From Peribacillus sp. FSL E2-0218 (lineage in GTDB: Bacteria > Bacillota > Bacilli > Bacillales > DSM-1321), in assembly GCF_037992945.1 (NCBI RefSeq), contig NZ_CP150304.1, positions 4,912,501 through 4,976,500 of the forward strand: a stretch of 64,000 bases of DNA, read 5' to 3'. Shown one piece after another: positions 34,801 through 43,256 of the stretch. The translations under genes and the position numbers were made by a program. Under the pieces are notes generated by a model. It searched no databases. It saw nothing but the letters and a program-made list of their open reading frames with translations, and was not told the origin of the DNA. Within the stretch, counting starts at the first letter, position 1. Each line of letters opens with the position of its first letter.

Positions 34801-35593
34801 CTGCGACATGCATCCCATGCATCGAGGCACCTTCACCAAGATCAAGGATTTCTTCATTTTCATCCATATAGTTATATCCATATGGAACTTTAGGAGTAAA
34901 ATAGTTGCCTAATAGATGGCTTGACTTCTTCATCCCCTTTACTTCACTTTCACTCAGCTCTGCTTTATTATCATCGTTCAGGACCATATCGCGGTGTGAT
35001 GGATCAATTCCCGTATCGATGATCCCGATGACCATTCCTTCTCCTTTATAACCATATTCCCGCCAAGCTTCCTGGGCTTGGACAAGTTCTTTACTATAAA
35101 TCATATCGGGCTTTTCCATCGGCCGCTCATATTCGTTCGCAATATGTACTTCAGCAACTTCTGGCATGGCCTCGACCTTTTTGATTTCACCATATTGAAT
35201 TTCACCGCTGAACCCGTTGACTACTGTCGTAAAGCTCTCAAGTTCCTTGAACGCGATTTTCTTCTCTTTCACCTTGTTTTTCAATTTCTTCTGGTTAGCC
35301 AGCTTTTCGGATTTTAATTGTTGTTTCTTGCTTTTCGATAACTGTTTAAACAGCTTGCCTTCCTTGGAAGCTATCTCAATCGCGGGCGCTTCCTTCATCT
35401 CTACGATGACCCTGACCTTCTCGTCACTTTTATAATTCTTTCCGATATCATCTTTCTTCAACTTCAGGATACTTTGCTGATTCTTCTTCCCTTCACCAGA
35501 GCCGCTCGGTGAGTTCGGAAGCTTGGCTGCGGAAACGCTTGCAGTAAATACTAATAGAAAGATTGCTAGAATGGACAAGCTGCGTTTAATCAA
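31859..35593 (-). CDS. Secreted subtilisin-like S8 protease (Vpr type) with C-terminal Ig-like modules
   Basis: 1244 aa, starting at TTG 35593 (GAGGAGGAAAAGTTCA upstream). A signal peptide (1-22) and an I9 propeptide (about 58-157) are followed by the S8 domain with Asp193 (IGIIDTGIDPSHRD), His259 (SMHGMHVAGTAG) and Ser in MSGTSMAAPHVSG. A PA domain (VKGKFALIERGTLSFIDKA) is inserted between His and Ser, as in Vpr. The long C-terminal part has an Fn3-like module and several FlgD/Ig-like repeats (KDGVYYFEIKAMIDYEG, VQVVAIDNAGNE, KVTDLAGNESKKE). It is longer than B. subtilis Vpr (806). No LPxTG or SLH anchor. A broad-specificity extracellular protease. Confidence 0.93.
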   Translation of the reverse strand: MIKRSLSILAIFLLVFTASVSAAKLPNSPSGSGEGKKNQQSILKLKKDDIGKNYKSDEKVRVIVEMKEAPAIEIASKEGKLFKQLSKSKKQQLKSEKLANQKKLKNKVKEKKIAFKELESFTTVVNGFSGEIQYGEIKKVEAMPEVAEVHIANEYERPMEKPDMIYSKELVQAQEAWREYGYKGEGMVIGIIDTGIDPSHRDMVLNDDNKAELSESEVKGMKKSSHLLGNYFTPKVPYGYNYMDENEEILDLGEGASMHGMHVAGTAGANGDEEHGGIKGVAPEAQLLALKVFGNDPAMKTTWGDIYIKAIDDAIILGADVLNMSLGSTAGFVSEDDPEQQAVSRAVDNGILMSISAGNSAHFGNGFANPSASNPDIGVSGSPGVAYDSVQVASVENNFMDLDAVTFNINGQEGKAPFMSASSVHPNALKEKTYDLVAAGIGSPEELAKVDVKGKFALIERGTLSFIDKAKNAQAAGAAGVIIFNNADGYISMQTDASITIPQLFMLKSDGAKLKTAITAGEKVKVSFNGDKTKSANPEAGKMSAFSSWGVAPNLDFKPEITAPGGQIYSTLNNDEYGMMSGTSMAAPHVSGGSALVLERVDKDFKLTGHARTNLAKNLMMNTSRPVKDQGVVNKALGWENPYSPRRQGAGVMQLHSALSTPAVVTEAFTKEAKVAMKEVGNTFAFSLKVENFSNKAVKYDVKGNIQTDYAIQGQLGYSAHQLEAQEIKDASIKINNKDTNKITVPAKKSVTFEVKVDISKAKVLGDDLQTLVDIDKVFPNGYFVEGFVTLKDPADTNPELHVPYVGFKGEWDKAPILDGTVYDKKSFYGAAGAVTTTGKDFDYLGRDRVADSFDSKRIAISPNGDGAQDDFVPLLSFLRNAKKVEYSILNGENKQVRKLRTENNVSKNYYDSGEGTAYTLDPARKWDGKVNNALAKDGVYYFEIKAMIDYEGAKWQTYKMPIRIDTVKPTVRISKKGNVLTIQGKDNLNGSGIAYYDVQVDGKSIVEKPLPATSKQFTLPDLRGEKVQVVAIDNAGNEKAAETELAKDSAPIDNYAPAVKIKSPETLSVNNKSKIKITGEIEEASKIKEFKIDNQTVPVTYNKTNKKYEFSYEKKYADGVQSMTVKATDNWDNTVSFKKVFMVDTTKPGLKVKGVPATVGAKAKNPKVDVTVEDNFDEIRLYLNGSEVFYNEFKEPYKMRAFKKEIKKLELPLKSGNNKIVFKVTDLAGNESKKEYNIVKAKK

Positions 35594-35763
35594 TGAACTT
35601 TTCCTCCTCTAAAATCATCAATATTTGGAATTTTCTTACTGTATATAAAAATATCACAACTTTTGGGGTGATTTTAAGAGATAATAGTCACTATTTTCCT
35701 ATTTAAAACTAGTATATTGTCATTAATTTTTCATATTTTAATAGATTTACACTATGAACGACA

Positions 35764-35794
35764 AAAAGATGGTGATGTTGGAACTAACATCACC
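35764..35794 (-). terminator. Terminator of the peptide ABC transporter operon
   Basis: GGTGATGTT and AACATCACC pair perfectly; on the minus strand ATCTTTTTG follows. It lies 10 bases after the stop of the last permease gene. Confidence 0.85.
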
Positions 35795-35803
35795 CTTTCA
35801 TCG

Positions 35804-36706
35804 CTAATTTTTCATTCGTGGATCCAAAGCATCGCGAAGGCCATCGCCCATTAGATTGAAGCCGAGGACCGTAAGCATGAGCGCCAGTCCGGGAAAAAGG
35901 ACCGTCCACGGGGCCTGAATGATGAAGGATCTAGAATCGGCCAGCATTTTCCCCCACTCTGGCGCTGGCGGCTGTGCCCCTAGACCGAGGAAGCCGAGTG
36001 CTGCACACTCAATGATGGCCGTGGCAATCGCCAAGGTCCCTTGCACGATGATCGGCGCAAGGCTATTCGGTAGGACGTGATGCAGGAGGATCCGGCCATC
36101 TCCCATCCCAATGGCCTTTGCAGCCGTAACGTACTCTTCTTCTTTCACCGTTAACACCCGTGAGCGTAAAAGCCGCCCGAATATCGGGACATTGACGATG
36201 GCAATGGCAATTAGCGCATTACGAAGGGAAGGTCCCAAAACCGCTACTACGGCAATGGCAAGCAAGATACTGGGAAACGCCAAAATGATATCAAAGATCC
36301 TTGAAATGATCGTATCCAGCCATTTTCCATAATAGCCGGCGATGATTCCAAGGAAGGATCCGACCACGACGGATCCGGCTACAGATAAAAAGCCGACTCC
36401 GATTGATATCCGGGAGCCATAAATGACCCGGCTTAAAATATCACGGCCGAATTCATCCGTTCCAAACCAATGTTCTGCAGATGGCGCCAAATGTTTATCA
36501 CTTAGCTTTTGCCCCTCAAATGAATATGGTGCAATGAGGGGAGCGAAGATGGCGATCAAGATGAAAAATAAAACGATACCCAGACCGACCAGGGCCACCT
36601 TGTTCTTCTTAAAGCTCTTCCACCCTTCCTTCCAGGGAGAGATGACTTGATCCTCTACCTCTTTATGAGGAAGGATTGGCGAAGTATTCGTTGCTATTTC
36701 AGGCAT
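35804..36706 (-). CDS. Oligopeptide/dipeptide ABC transporter permease (OppC/AppC-like)
   Basis: 300 aa. A soluble N-terminus precedes six membrane helices; the BPD_transp_1 signature is YVTAAKAIGMGDGRILLHHVLPNS (EAA loop, split here as AAKAIGMGDGRILLHH). Last gene of a five-gene importer operon, 12 bases after the partner permease. The LAPSAEHWFGTDEFGRDILS segment is typical of the C subunit. Ribosome site TAGGGAGGGAAACTC. Confidence 0.93.
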   Translation of the reverse strand: MPEIATNTSPILPHKEVEDQVISPWKEGWKSFKKNKVALVGLGIVLFFILIAIFAPLIAPYSFEGQKLSDKHLAPSAEHWFGTDEFGRDILSRVIYGSRISIGVGFLSVAGSVVVGSFLGIIAGYYGKWLDTIISRIFDIILAFPSILLAIAVVAVLGPSLRNALIAIAIVNVPIFGRLLRSRVLTVKEEEYVTAAKAIGMGDGRILLHHVLPNSLAPIIVQGTLAIATAIIECAALGFLGLGAQPPAPEWGKMLADSRSFIIQAPWTVLFPGLALMLTVLGFNLMGDGLRDALDPRMKN

Positions 36707-36718
36707 GAGTTTCCCTCC

Positions 36719-37723
36719 CTATTTATACTTGATCCTAGGATCGATCGCTGCATACAACAAGTCCACAATTAGATTGATCATGACAAACAAAAAGGCGATG
36801 ACAAGAATCCCGGACTGGATGACCGGATAATCCCGGGATAGGATTGCATCATAAATATATGTACCGATACCTGGCCAGCCAAAAATGTTTTCCGTTAAAA
36901 TGGCCCCGCCCAACAGCAATCCTGTCTGCAGGCCGATGACCGTCACTACAGGAATCAAGGCATTTTTCAAGGAGTGCTTGTAAACGACCCAAAACATCCT
37001 CATTCCCTTGGCACGGGCGGTGCGGATGAAATCCGACCTCATCACTTCAAGCATGGATGAACGTGTCATCCTTGCGATGATCGCCATTGGAATGGTTGCA
37101 AGCGCCAATCCCGGTAAAATAAGATGCCTGATCACTTCAAAAAACTGATCAATCCTGCCATTCATGAGTGTATCAATCAAGTAAAGGCCGGTTATGGCCT
37201 CGACGGGATCCCTGATATTATCCCGGCCCGTCGTCGGAAGCAAGTCCCATTGAATGGAAATGATGTATTGCTCCATCAATCCAAGCCAGAAGATCGGCAT
37301 GGACAAGCCAACCAACGCAATCACCATTGCCACATAGTCAAACCATGAATTTTGGAACCAAGCCGAGATGATTCCGGCATTCACCCCAATGACGACAGCG
37401 ATGATCATCGCAATCAATGCCAACTCTATCGTAGCCATTAAATAGGGCCCAATTTCCTCGGAAACGGGACTATTCGTTTTTAGCGATATACCGAGATCCC
37501 CCTGGACCAACCCCGATAAATAATCCCAAAATTGAACGAACCAAGGTTTATCCAGTCCAAGTTGCTTGGTCATGGCCGTAACAGCCTCTTCTGTTGCTTG
37601 CTGCCCAAGAATCACTTGTGCCGGATTACCTGGAATCGCCCGAATCATCATGAATACAATAAATGCCATTCCGAGCAGTACTGGAATGAGAGATCCTAAA
37701 CGTCGTACGGTATAGGAAAACAT
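36719..37723 (-). CDS. Oligopeptide/dipeptide ABC transporter permease (OppB/AppB-like)
   Basis: 334 aa, six membrane helices. RRLGSLIPVLLGMAFIVF at the N-terminus and FIRTARAKGMRMFWVVYKHS (EAA loop) with LLGGAILTENIFGWPGIG identify the B subunit. Pairs with the C subunit downstream to form the membrane pore. AAAGGAGGGAGATTGTC precedes the ATG. A hairpin separates it from the upstream binding-protein gene, probably lowering its level relative to the binding protein. Confidence 0.93.
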   Translation of the reverse strand: MFSYTVRRLGSLIPVLLGMAFIVFMMIRAIPGNPAQVILGQQATEEAVTAMTKQLGLDKPWFVQFWDYLSGLVQGDLGISLKTNSPVSEEIGPYLMATIELALIAMIIAVVIGVNAGIISAWFQNSWFDYVAMVIALVGLSMPIFWLGLMEQYIISIQWDLLPTTGRDNIRDPVEAITGLYLIDTLMNGRIDQFFEVIRHLILPGLALATIPMAIIARMTRSSMLEVMRSDFIRTARAKGMRMFWVVYKHSLKNALIPVVTVIGLQTGLLLGGAILTENIFGWPGIGTYIYDAILSRDYPVIQSGILVIAFLFVMINLIVDLLYAAIDPRIKYK

Positions 37724-37795
37724 GACAATCTCCCTCCTTTAGCATAAGGGTCCTTTGAGCACCCTCAATTCTTTTGAAATGCATTCCATAACAAA

Positions 37796-37830
37796 ACCGG
37801 GAAGCATGCAAAACTACATACTACCCGGTT
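37796..37830 (-). terminator. Intra-operon hairpin after the binding-protein gene
   Basis: On the minus strand ACCGGG pairs with CCCGGT, followed by TTTGTT, between the substrate-binding gene and the first permease gene. Leaky terminators or RNA-end stabilisers at this position are usual where the binding protein must exceed the permease. Confidence 0.6.
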
Positions 37831-37837
37831 CTTACGG

Positions 37838-39448
37838 TTAATTTTCTAAAGAAACGTTAATAAGGGATTGAGAACCAGTTGGATGTGGAACAAACCCTTT
37901 GACTGTTTTCGATCCGGCTAGCTGCGGTAATGAGTGGACTAGCGGAACCCACGGGGCATCATCATGGATGATTTCCTGGGCTTTGCCATATAACTCATTT
38001 CGCTTGGCTTCATCTGCCGTGGACTGTGCCTCGATCAATAGATCATGCACTTCATCATTTGCATAACGGGAATAATTGTTCGAGCCGATATTATCTTTAT
38101 CCAATAAGGCATAAAGGAAGTTATCTGCATCGCCATTATCGCCTGTCCAGCCTAGCATGAAGGATTGAGCCTCACCAGCCTGCACTTTCTCTAAATAGGC
38201 AGCCCATTCGTATGAAACGATATTTGCTTCGATGCCAACCTGCTTTAAGCTCGCTTGAATGGCCTCGGCCACTTTTTGGCCATCTGGCATATACGGGCGT
38301 GGTACTGGCATTGCCCATAGATCCATTTTGAATCCTTTTTCATAACCGGCCTTTTTCAGAAGTTCTTTCGCTTTTTCGACATTGTAATCATAGTCTTCGA
38401 TGTTGTCATTATACCCAGAAACGGATGGCGGCATTGGATTCTTTGCAGGCTCCGCTGTGCCTTCGAAAAAGTTATCGATGATTTCCTTTTTGTTGATCAA
38501 ATGGGAGATGGCCTGACGTACTTCTTTCTTGTCGAAAGGCTTTTTCTCTACATTGAATCCAAAGTAACCGACATTCATGGATGGGCGTTCGAATAACTGC
38601 AGTTTGTCATCTCCTGTAACTTTGCTGATATCGCTTGGGTTCAAGCCGTCCATTAGATCGATTTCACCTTTGATTACAGCATTTAAACGCGCAGAGTTAT
38701 CTTTAATGACCTTAAACGTGATTCCATCAAGCTTTGGCAGACCTTTTTGCCAATAGTCATCGTTTTTCACCACTTCGATCGTATCGCCTGGCTTCCAAGA
38801 CTTAAATTTGAAAGGACCTGTTCCAGAAGGGTTCTTCGTGAAGCTGTCGCCCTCTTTTTCCAATCCAGCAGGACTGGCAATGGCAAATGTAGGCATCGCC
38901 AGGTTTTTCAGGAAAGGCGCCTGTGGGCGGTTCAATGTGAATTCCACCGTATTGGCATCGACGGCCTTCACTTCCTTGATGACATGACCTTCATCACCTT
39001 CAAATCCTCCGAACATGGAGGCATAGTAAGCAAATTTTCCTTCATCCTTGCTTTGTGACCAACGTTGAAAGTTTTTCACGACCGCATCTGCATTGAAATC
39101 CGTACCATCATGAAACTTGATGCCGGTTTTCAATTTGAATGTATAGGTCTTTGCGTCATCAGACACATCCCAAGATTCGGCAAGACCAGGTTTTATCTCT
39201 GTATTGTCTTCCCCGTATTTTACGAGCGTTTCAAAGATTTGCTGAGTGACGATGAATGACTCGCCATCGGTTACGATAGCTGGGTCAAGACCGACCGCAT
39301 CCCCGCCTTTACCATAAATCAATGTACCGCCTTTCGCTTCATCCGATCCCCCTTTGCCGTCCTCTTTTGATGTGGACGAGGAGCATCCAGCAAGCGCCAG
39401 TGAAAGGGCCAGGATACAAGTCAACAATAAAGCTAATGTTCTCTTCAT
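37838..39448 (-). CDS. Peptide ABC transporter substrate-binding lipoprotein
   Basis: 536 aa. A lipobox (LALAGCSS, lipidated Cys at about 22) is followed by an SBP_bac_5 domain: GLAESWDVSDDAKTYTFKLK, GIKFHDGTDFNADAVVKNF, and LINKKEIIDNF. It binds peptides outside the membrane and delivers them to the B/C permease. Operon order (two ATPases, binding protein, two permeases) is that of B. subtilis appDFABC rather than opp (ABCDF) or dpp (ABCDE). Peptide length preference cannot be told. Confidence 0.93.
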   Translation of the reverse strand: MKRTLALLLTCILALSLALAGCSSSTSKEDGKGGSDEAKGGTLIYGKGGDAVGLDPAIVTDGESFIVTQQIFETLVKYGEDNTEIKPGLAESWDVSDDAKTYTFKLKTGIKFHDGTDFNADAVVKNFQRWSQSKDEGKFAYYASMFGGFEGDEGHVIKEVKAVDANTVEFTLNRPQAPFLKNLAMPTFAIASPAGLEKEGDSFTKNPSGTGPFKFKSWKPGDTIEVVKNDDYWQKGLPKLDGITFKVIKDNSARLNAVIKGEIDLMDGLNPSDISKVTGDDKLQLFERPSMNVGYFGFNVEKKPFDKKEVRQAISHLINKKEIIDNFFEGTAEPAKNPMPPSVSGYNDNIEDYDYNVEKAKELLKKAGYEKGFKMDLWAMPVPRPYMPDGQKVAEAIQASLKQVGIEANIVSYEWAAYLEKVQAGEAQSFMLGWTGDNGDADNFLYALLDKDNIGSNNYSRYANDEVHDLLIEAQSTADEAKRNELYGKAQEIIHDDAPWVPLVHSLPQLAGSKTVKGFVPHPTGSQSLINVSLEN

Positions 39449-39492
39449 TTTCTTCCCCCTTATTTTCGAGAATTTATGTATACGCCGTCATG

Positions 39493-40461
39493 TCAGTTAT
39501 ATAAATGACAAGCAACGTAGTGACCAGGTTTATGTTCATGCAAGATTGGCTTTTCCGATTTGCATTCCAGCATCGCTTTGGGGCACCTCGTATGGAACGG
39601 ACAGCCGCTTGGAGGGTTAGAAGGACTTGGAACATCGCCCTGCAGGATCACCCTATCTCCCTTGTACTCCACATCGGGAATCGGCACCGCCGATAATAAA
39701 GCCTGTGTATACGGGTGAAGAGGATCCTCATACAATTCCTCGCTCTCCGTCAATTCGACTATATGTCCCAGATACATGACACCGACACGGTCAGAGATAT
39801 GCCTCACGACGCCAAGATCATGGGCAATGAAAAGATACGTCAAATCAAAATCTTCCTGCAAATCCTGCAGGAGGTTCAAGACCTGCGCCTGAATGGACAC
39901 GTCCAGTGCGGATACCGGCTCATCGGCGATGATCAGCTTTGGGTTAACGGCAAGTGCCCTGGCAATCCCGATGCGCTGCCGCTGGCCCCCACTGAATTGG
40001 TGCGGGTACCTTTTCGCATGGTAACCGCTTAAGCCGACAACCTTGAGCAGCTCCTGAACACGCGCCTTACGGACCTTTTTATCTTTTACGCCATGAACGA
40101 TAAGCGGTTCTTCCAAGATCTTTTCAACGGTGTGTCTAGGATTGAGGGAAGCGAATGGATCCTGGAACACCATCTGCATTTCACGGCGCATTTTTCTCAT
40201 TTCCCGTGAGGATAAGGAAGTCAGGTCCTTCCCTTCGAAGTAGACATTCCCCTCACTCGGCTCGAGCAATCGAAGCAATAGCCTTCCCGTCGTCGACTTC
40301 CCGCAACCGCTTTCACCTACAAGTCCCAAGGTTTCCCCTTTATAAATGGAAAACGACAGGCCATCGACTGCCTTGACCTCGCCAACCGTCTTTCCTAGAA
40401 CACCGCCTTTAATCGGAAAATGCTTCTTAAGGTTTTCCACCTTAACCAATGTTTGATTCAT
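39493..40461 (-). CDS. Oligopeptide ABC transporter ATP-binding protein (OppF/AppF-like)
   Basis: 322 aa from ATG 40461 (GGGAAAGGAGCAGCC upstream); longer reading from 40545 would lie inside the upstream ATPase gene. Walker A GLVGESGCGKSTTGRLLLR, signature FSGGQRQRIGIARAL, Walker B LIIADEPVSALD, and the C-terminal oligo_HPY region with GDVPSPSNPPSGCPFHTRC, where cysteines may hold an Fe-S cluster as in OppD/F. Its start overlaps the upstream ATPase by 20 bases. Confidence 0.94.
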   Translation of the reverse strand: MNQTLVKVENLKKHFPIKGGVLGKTVGEVKAVDGLSFSIYKGETLGLVGESGCGKSTTGRLLLRLLEPSEGNVYFEGKDLTSLSSREMRKMRREMQMVFQDPFASLNPRHTVEKILEEPLIVHGVKDKKVRKARVQELLKVVGLSGYHAKRYPHQFSGGQRQRIGIARALAVNPKLIIADEPVSALDVSIQAQVLNLLQDLQEDFDLTYLFIAHDLGVVRHISDRVGVMYLGHIVELTESEELYEDPLHPYTQALLSAVPIPDVEYKGDRVILQGDVPSPSNPPSGCPFHTRCPKAMLECKSEKPILHEHKPGHYVACHLYN

Positions 40462-41449
40462 GCATGGCTGCTCCTTTCCCATCTTCATACAGCCAGCAAC
40501 GGACTTGCTGACCATCGCCAAAATCCAATAGAGACGGGGTCTCATTCACACATTGCTCCATGGCATGGGAGCAGCGCGGCGCAAACTGGCATCCAAGATT
40601 GCTTGTCCCAGGTTTTGGGACATTGCCGGGAATCGAGTAAAGGCGCTCTTTCTTTATTCGCATGTCCGGTATCGACTGAAGCAGTCCGACGGTATAAGGG
40701 TGCTTTGGATTTTGGAAAATCGTTTGCACATTCCCTTCCTCTATGACCTTGCCGGCATACATGACAATGACACGTTCACACATCTGCGCCACAACCCCAA
40801 GGTCATGGGTGATCATCATGATGGCCGTATCGGTTTCTTTATTCAAGTTCTTCATTAACTCAAGGATTTGTGCTTGAATCGTCACGTCCAAGGCCGTTGT
40901 CGGCTCATCCGCGATAAGGAGTTTCGGCTCACAGATCATGGCCATGGCGATCATGACCCTCTGTCTCATCCCGCCCGAAAGCTGATGGGGATATTCATTG
41001 ATCAATTCTTCGGCACGGCCAAGCCCAACCAGCTTCAGCATGTCAACAGCCCTAAGCCTGGCCTGTTTTTTGCTCCACTTTTTATGTATCCGGAGCGTCT
41101 CCACCAGCTGGTCGCCAATCGTGAACACAGGATTCAGGCTTGTCATCGGTTCCTGGAATATCATCGCTATGTCATTCCCGCGAATCTTCCTCATTTTCGC
41201 TTCAGAGGCATTCGCGATATTCTCCCCTTTAAACAGGATTTCTCCTTCGACCTTGCCAGTCGGCGAAGAAACCAGTCCCATGATGGACAAAGAAGTTACG
41301 CTTTTCCCGCATCCCGATTCCCCTACAATCCCTAACACCTCACCGGGATTGACGTGAAAATCGATTGAATTCACAACAGGAATGACACCATCGTCCGTAC
41401 GAAAACTGGTTCGCAGCCCATTCACCTTTATAATCGGTTCGACCATCAT
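40442..41449 (-). CDS. Oligopeptide ABC transporter ATP-binding protein (OppD/AppD-like)
   Basis: 335 aa from ATG 41449 (TATAGGAAGTGAT upstream). An ATG at 41479 falls inside the -10 box, so it is not the start. Walker A GIVGESGCGKSVTSLSIMG, signature LSGGMRQRVMIAMAM, Walker B LLIADEPTTALDVT, and the oligo_HPY tail GNVPKPGTSNLGCQFAPRC. First gene of the app-type operon; pairs with the second ATPase to power the permease. Confidence 0.94.
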   Translation of the reverse strand: MMVEPIIKVNGLRTSFRTDDGVIPVVNSIDFHVNPGEVLGIVGESGCGKSVTSLSIMGLVSSPTGKVEGEILFKGENIANASEAKMRKIRGNDIAMIFQEPMTSLNPVFTIGDQLVETLRIHKKWSKKQARLRAVDMLKLVGLGRAEELINEYPHQLSGGMRQRVMIAMAMICEPKLLIADEPTTALDVTIQAQILELMKNLNKETDTAIMMITHDLGVVAQMCERVIVMYAGKVIEEGNVQTIFQNPKHPYTVGLLQSIPDMRIKKERLYSIPGNVPKPGTSNLGCQFAPRCSHAMEQCVNETPSLLDFGDGQQVRCWLYEDGKGAAMHESNIG

Positions 41450-41477
41450 ATCACTTCCTATATATAACTTTTTTACC

Positions 41478-41507
41478 ATTATATTATTTGGTTTATTATT
41501 GCATCAA
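41478..41507 (-). promoter_or_regulatory. Sigma-A-like promoter of the peptide transporter operon
   Basis: Minus strand TTGATG (41507-41502), 18-bp spacer, TATAAT (41483-41478), giving a leader of about 25 bases before ATG 41449. Confidence 0.65.
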
Positions 41508-41591
41508 AATTAAAATTTTACAATATGTTTTCTAAAAATTCTAATTTAACAGAATAATATTTTTATTTTCGTGAAAAATGCGTATTTTGGC

Positions 41592-41618
41592 ATAAAAAAA
41601 AGACTGCTTTTCGCAGTC
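41592..41618 (-). terminator. Terminator of the ssbB operon
   Basis: On the minus strand GACTGC pairs with GCAGTC around GAAAA, followed by eight or more T. Confidence 0.9.
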
Positions 41619-41737
41619 ACTAAAAGAGGGGGAATCAACTAACTTGATTCCAGGATGAGGTAAAACGGAGTATCAAGCGGGGAAACTGTATTAGCTATAG
41701 GGGGATCATCATGGGGGGAGAGAGCTTGCCATCACCC

Positions 41738-41884
41738 TCAAGCGTTGCGAAGTTTCTTTCTGTCACCTAAAAATCCTTCACCTTTTTCGAGGGCCGAAAT
41801 CCTTTCCGCTAATTTTTCATTATGGTCATATAAATACTTGTTTTGTAATTCATTCCAGTAAGCGACACTTTGACCTTTCGTCAT
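41738..41884 (-). CDS. Small protein downstream of ssbB, 48 aa, unknown
   Basis: Starts MTKGQSVAYWNELQNKYLY and ends GDRKKLRNA; charged, probably helical (LAERISALEKGEG). Its ATG overlaps the stop of the preceding 49-aa gene (ATGA), indicating translational coupling, and the operon terminator follows 120 bases later. No family recognised. Confidence 0.6.
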   Translation of the reverse strand: MTKGQSVAYWNELQNKYLYDHNEKLAERISALEKGEGFLGDRKKLRNA

Positions 41885-42030
41885 TCATTTTCATTATCCC
41901 AGTTTCTCACCTGCGCCCTTGCCACATGGCCAATTAAAATGCTAACGCGTTCTTCCAACCGCTTATTGTTCTGCACAATTTTATATAATGAAGCTTTTTT
42001 TCCATGGCACACCTTGCACTCTTCGCTCAA
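41881..42030 (-). CDS. Small CxxC protein downstream of ssbB, 49 aa, unknown
   Basis: TTG start at 42030 with GGAGG 8 bases upstream. The product begins MSEECKVCHGKKASLYK, a single C-x-x-C-H that could bind zinc or act as a redox pair, then a helical segment (LEERVSILIGHVARAQV). It starts 17 bases after the ssbB stop and couples to the next small gene by ATGA overlap. No homologue recognised. Confidence 0.6.
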   Translation of the reverse strand: MSEECKVCHGKKASLYKIVQNNKRLEERVSILIGHVARAQVRNWDNENE

Positions 42031-42047
42031 TTGCTCAACCTCCAAGT

Positions 42048-42410
42048 CTATAAGCCAATATGCTCGAAATCTTCTAGCTTCACTTCTTGCTGTTTAGGCC
42101 CTAGGAATTGAACCATCTCTGCAACCACTTCCGTTACGTATATGTTCTTGCCATCCTTGTTTTCGTATCTCCTCGTTTGTATCCTGCCCGTGATGCCGAT
42201 CAGTGTCCCTTTTTTACAATACTGGGCAGTATTTTCAGCCGACTTTTTCCATATGATACATTGTACGAAGTCCGCTTCGTAATCACCAACCGTATTACGG
42301 AAGTTACGGTTGATCGCTAAAGTGACGTTGGAAACAGCCTTGCCGTCGGGGGTATACCTTAACACGGGATCCTTCGTAAGCCTGCCGACAAGGGTTACTT
42401 GGTTAATCAT
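42048..42410 (-). CDS. ssbB: Single-stranded DNA-binding protein SsbB
   Basis: 120 aa. OB-fold residues MINQVTLVGRLTKDPVLRYT, AINRNFRNTVGDYEADFVQC, and GITGRIQTRRYENKDG. It ends soon after the OB fold (EDFEHIGL) without the long linker and D-D-D-L-P-F tip of SsbA, so it is the short SsbB (YwpH) form, which in B. subtilis protects incoming DNA in competent cells. Neighbours ywpF and fabZ match the B. subtilis order. No clear ComK box (AAAAN5TTTT) was spotted upstream. Confidence 0.93.
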   Translation of the reverse strand: MINQVTLVGRLTKDPVLRYTPDGKAVSNVTLAINRNFRNTVGDYEADFVQCIIWKKSAENTAQYCKKGTLIGITGRIQTRRYENKDGKNIYVTEVVAEMVQFLGPKQQEVKLEDFEHIGL

Positions 42411-42782
42411 CTTGTCTTTTTCTCTCCCTCCCTTTAAGATGCTTTAATCATACTCGTTCTTCATTCAATAAAAAAATGGCGGAAACGGTCTAATTTCAGC
42501 CTTAACCTTCTTGAAAAGGATGTAAATCGATTAAAAATCTAATTATCCTGCTTAAAATAAGTTAATAACCAAATAGTTAACAAAATTAAATATTTTGCAA
42601 ATTTTTATCCTATCCTTCATAATTTAGACAATTGCTGGGTTTTCATTTCATTAAGGGGCCGTCTTTTAGTATGATATAATTACCTTTATAAGGATTAATC
42701 GACAAAGGTCATTTTGGATAGATTAAAAATTACGTATGAGAGGGGTATATTCCGCTCTTTTGGCAAGAAACGGAGGAATTAG
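42411..42782. other. Divergent promoter interval ssbB / ywpF
   Basis: AT-rich, no gene. An extended -10 (TGATATAAT, 42672-42680) faces ywpF about 100 bases before its ATG. GGGAGGGAGAG near 42425 (minus strand) is the ssbB ribosome site. Confidence 0.5.
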
Positions 42783-43217
42783 ATGAAATCGTTTAAATTG
42801 ATCTCGCTGCAAATTGTTACGGAGAATTTACACTTGATTGATATTGCATTAACAGACGGGCTGATAATAAATAAGGAAAACGATGCCAGGACCTGGCTGC
42901 TGGAAGCCTTTGTGGATGAAAATCACTTCAAGGAGCTTGAGCCATCGCTTCCAAATATAGACGGTGAGGTCTATATCCAGGCCGTCATTACAAAAAAAGA
43001 TAATGAACCGGCTTTATTTCACACCGCCTTGCGTACGATTAGAAAGGTAGGTAACCATTATAGCCTCTTATTCGTCGGTCATATCCAGAAGACGCGCAGC
43101 AAATATGCAGAACTCCTGCTTGAAGATTTGGTCGAAAAAGGTCTTGTCGGTGATGAATTGATAAATGAATTCAAACAAAAAATCCGCTCGAAGCCTAAAT
43201 TGGCAACGAATAAATAA
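42783..43217 (+). CDS. ywpF: YwpF-like protein
   Basis: 144 aa, soluble, no known catalytic motif. MKSFKLISLQIVTENLHL and the LLEAFVDENHFKELE segment fit the YwpF family, found next to ssbB/fabZ in Bacilli; function unknown. AACGGAGGAATTAG precedes the ATG. Confidence 0.85.
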   Translation: MKSFKLISLQIVTENLHLIDIALTDGLIINKENDARTWLLEAFVDENHFKELEPSLPNIDGEVYIQAVITKKDNEPALFHTALRTIRKVGNHYSLLFVGHIQKTRSKYAELLLEDLVEKGLVGDELINEFKQKIRSKPKLATNK

Positions 43218-43256
43218 AGAATTTGCCCCTTAACCCCCTAACCGAATATACACATA

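Noticed and set aside
41449..41479. Start of the OppD-like gene at the upstream ATG 41479
   Set aside because: That ATG overlaps the TATAAT -10 box, so it cannot be in the transcript; ATG 41449 has its own ribosome site.
42411..42530. ComK box before ssbB
   Set aside because: A-runs are present but no AAAA-N5-TTTT pair at suitable spacing.
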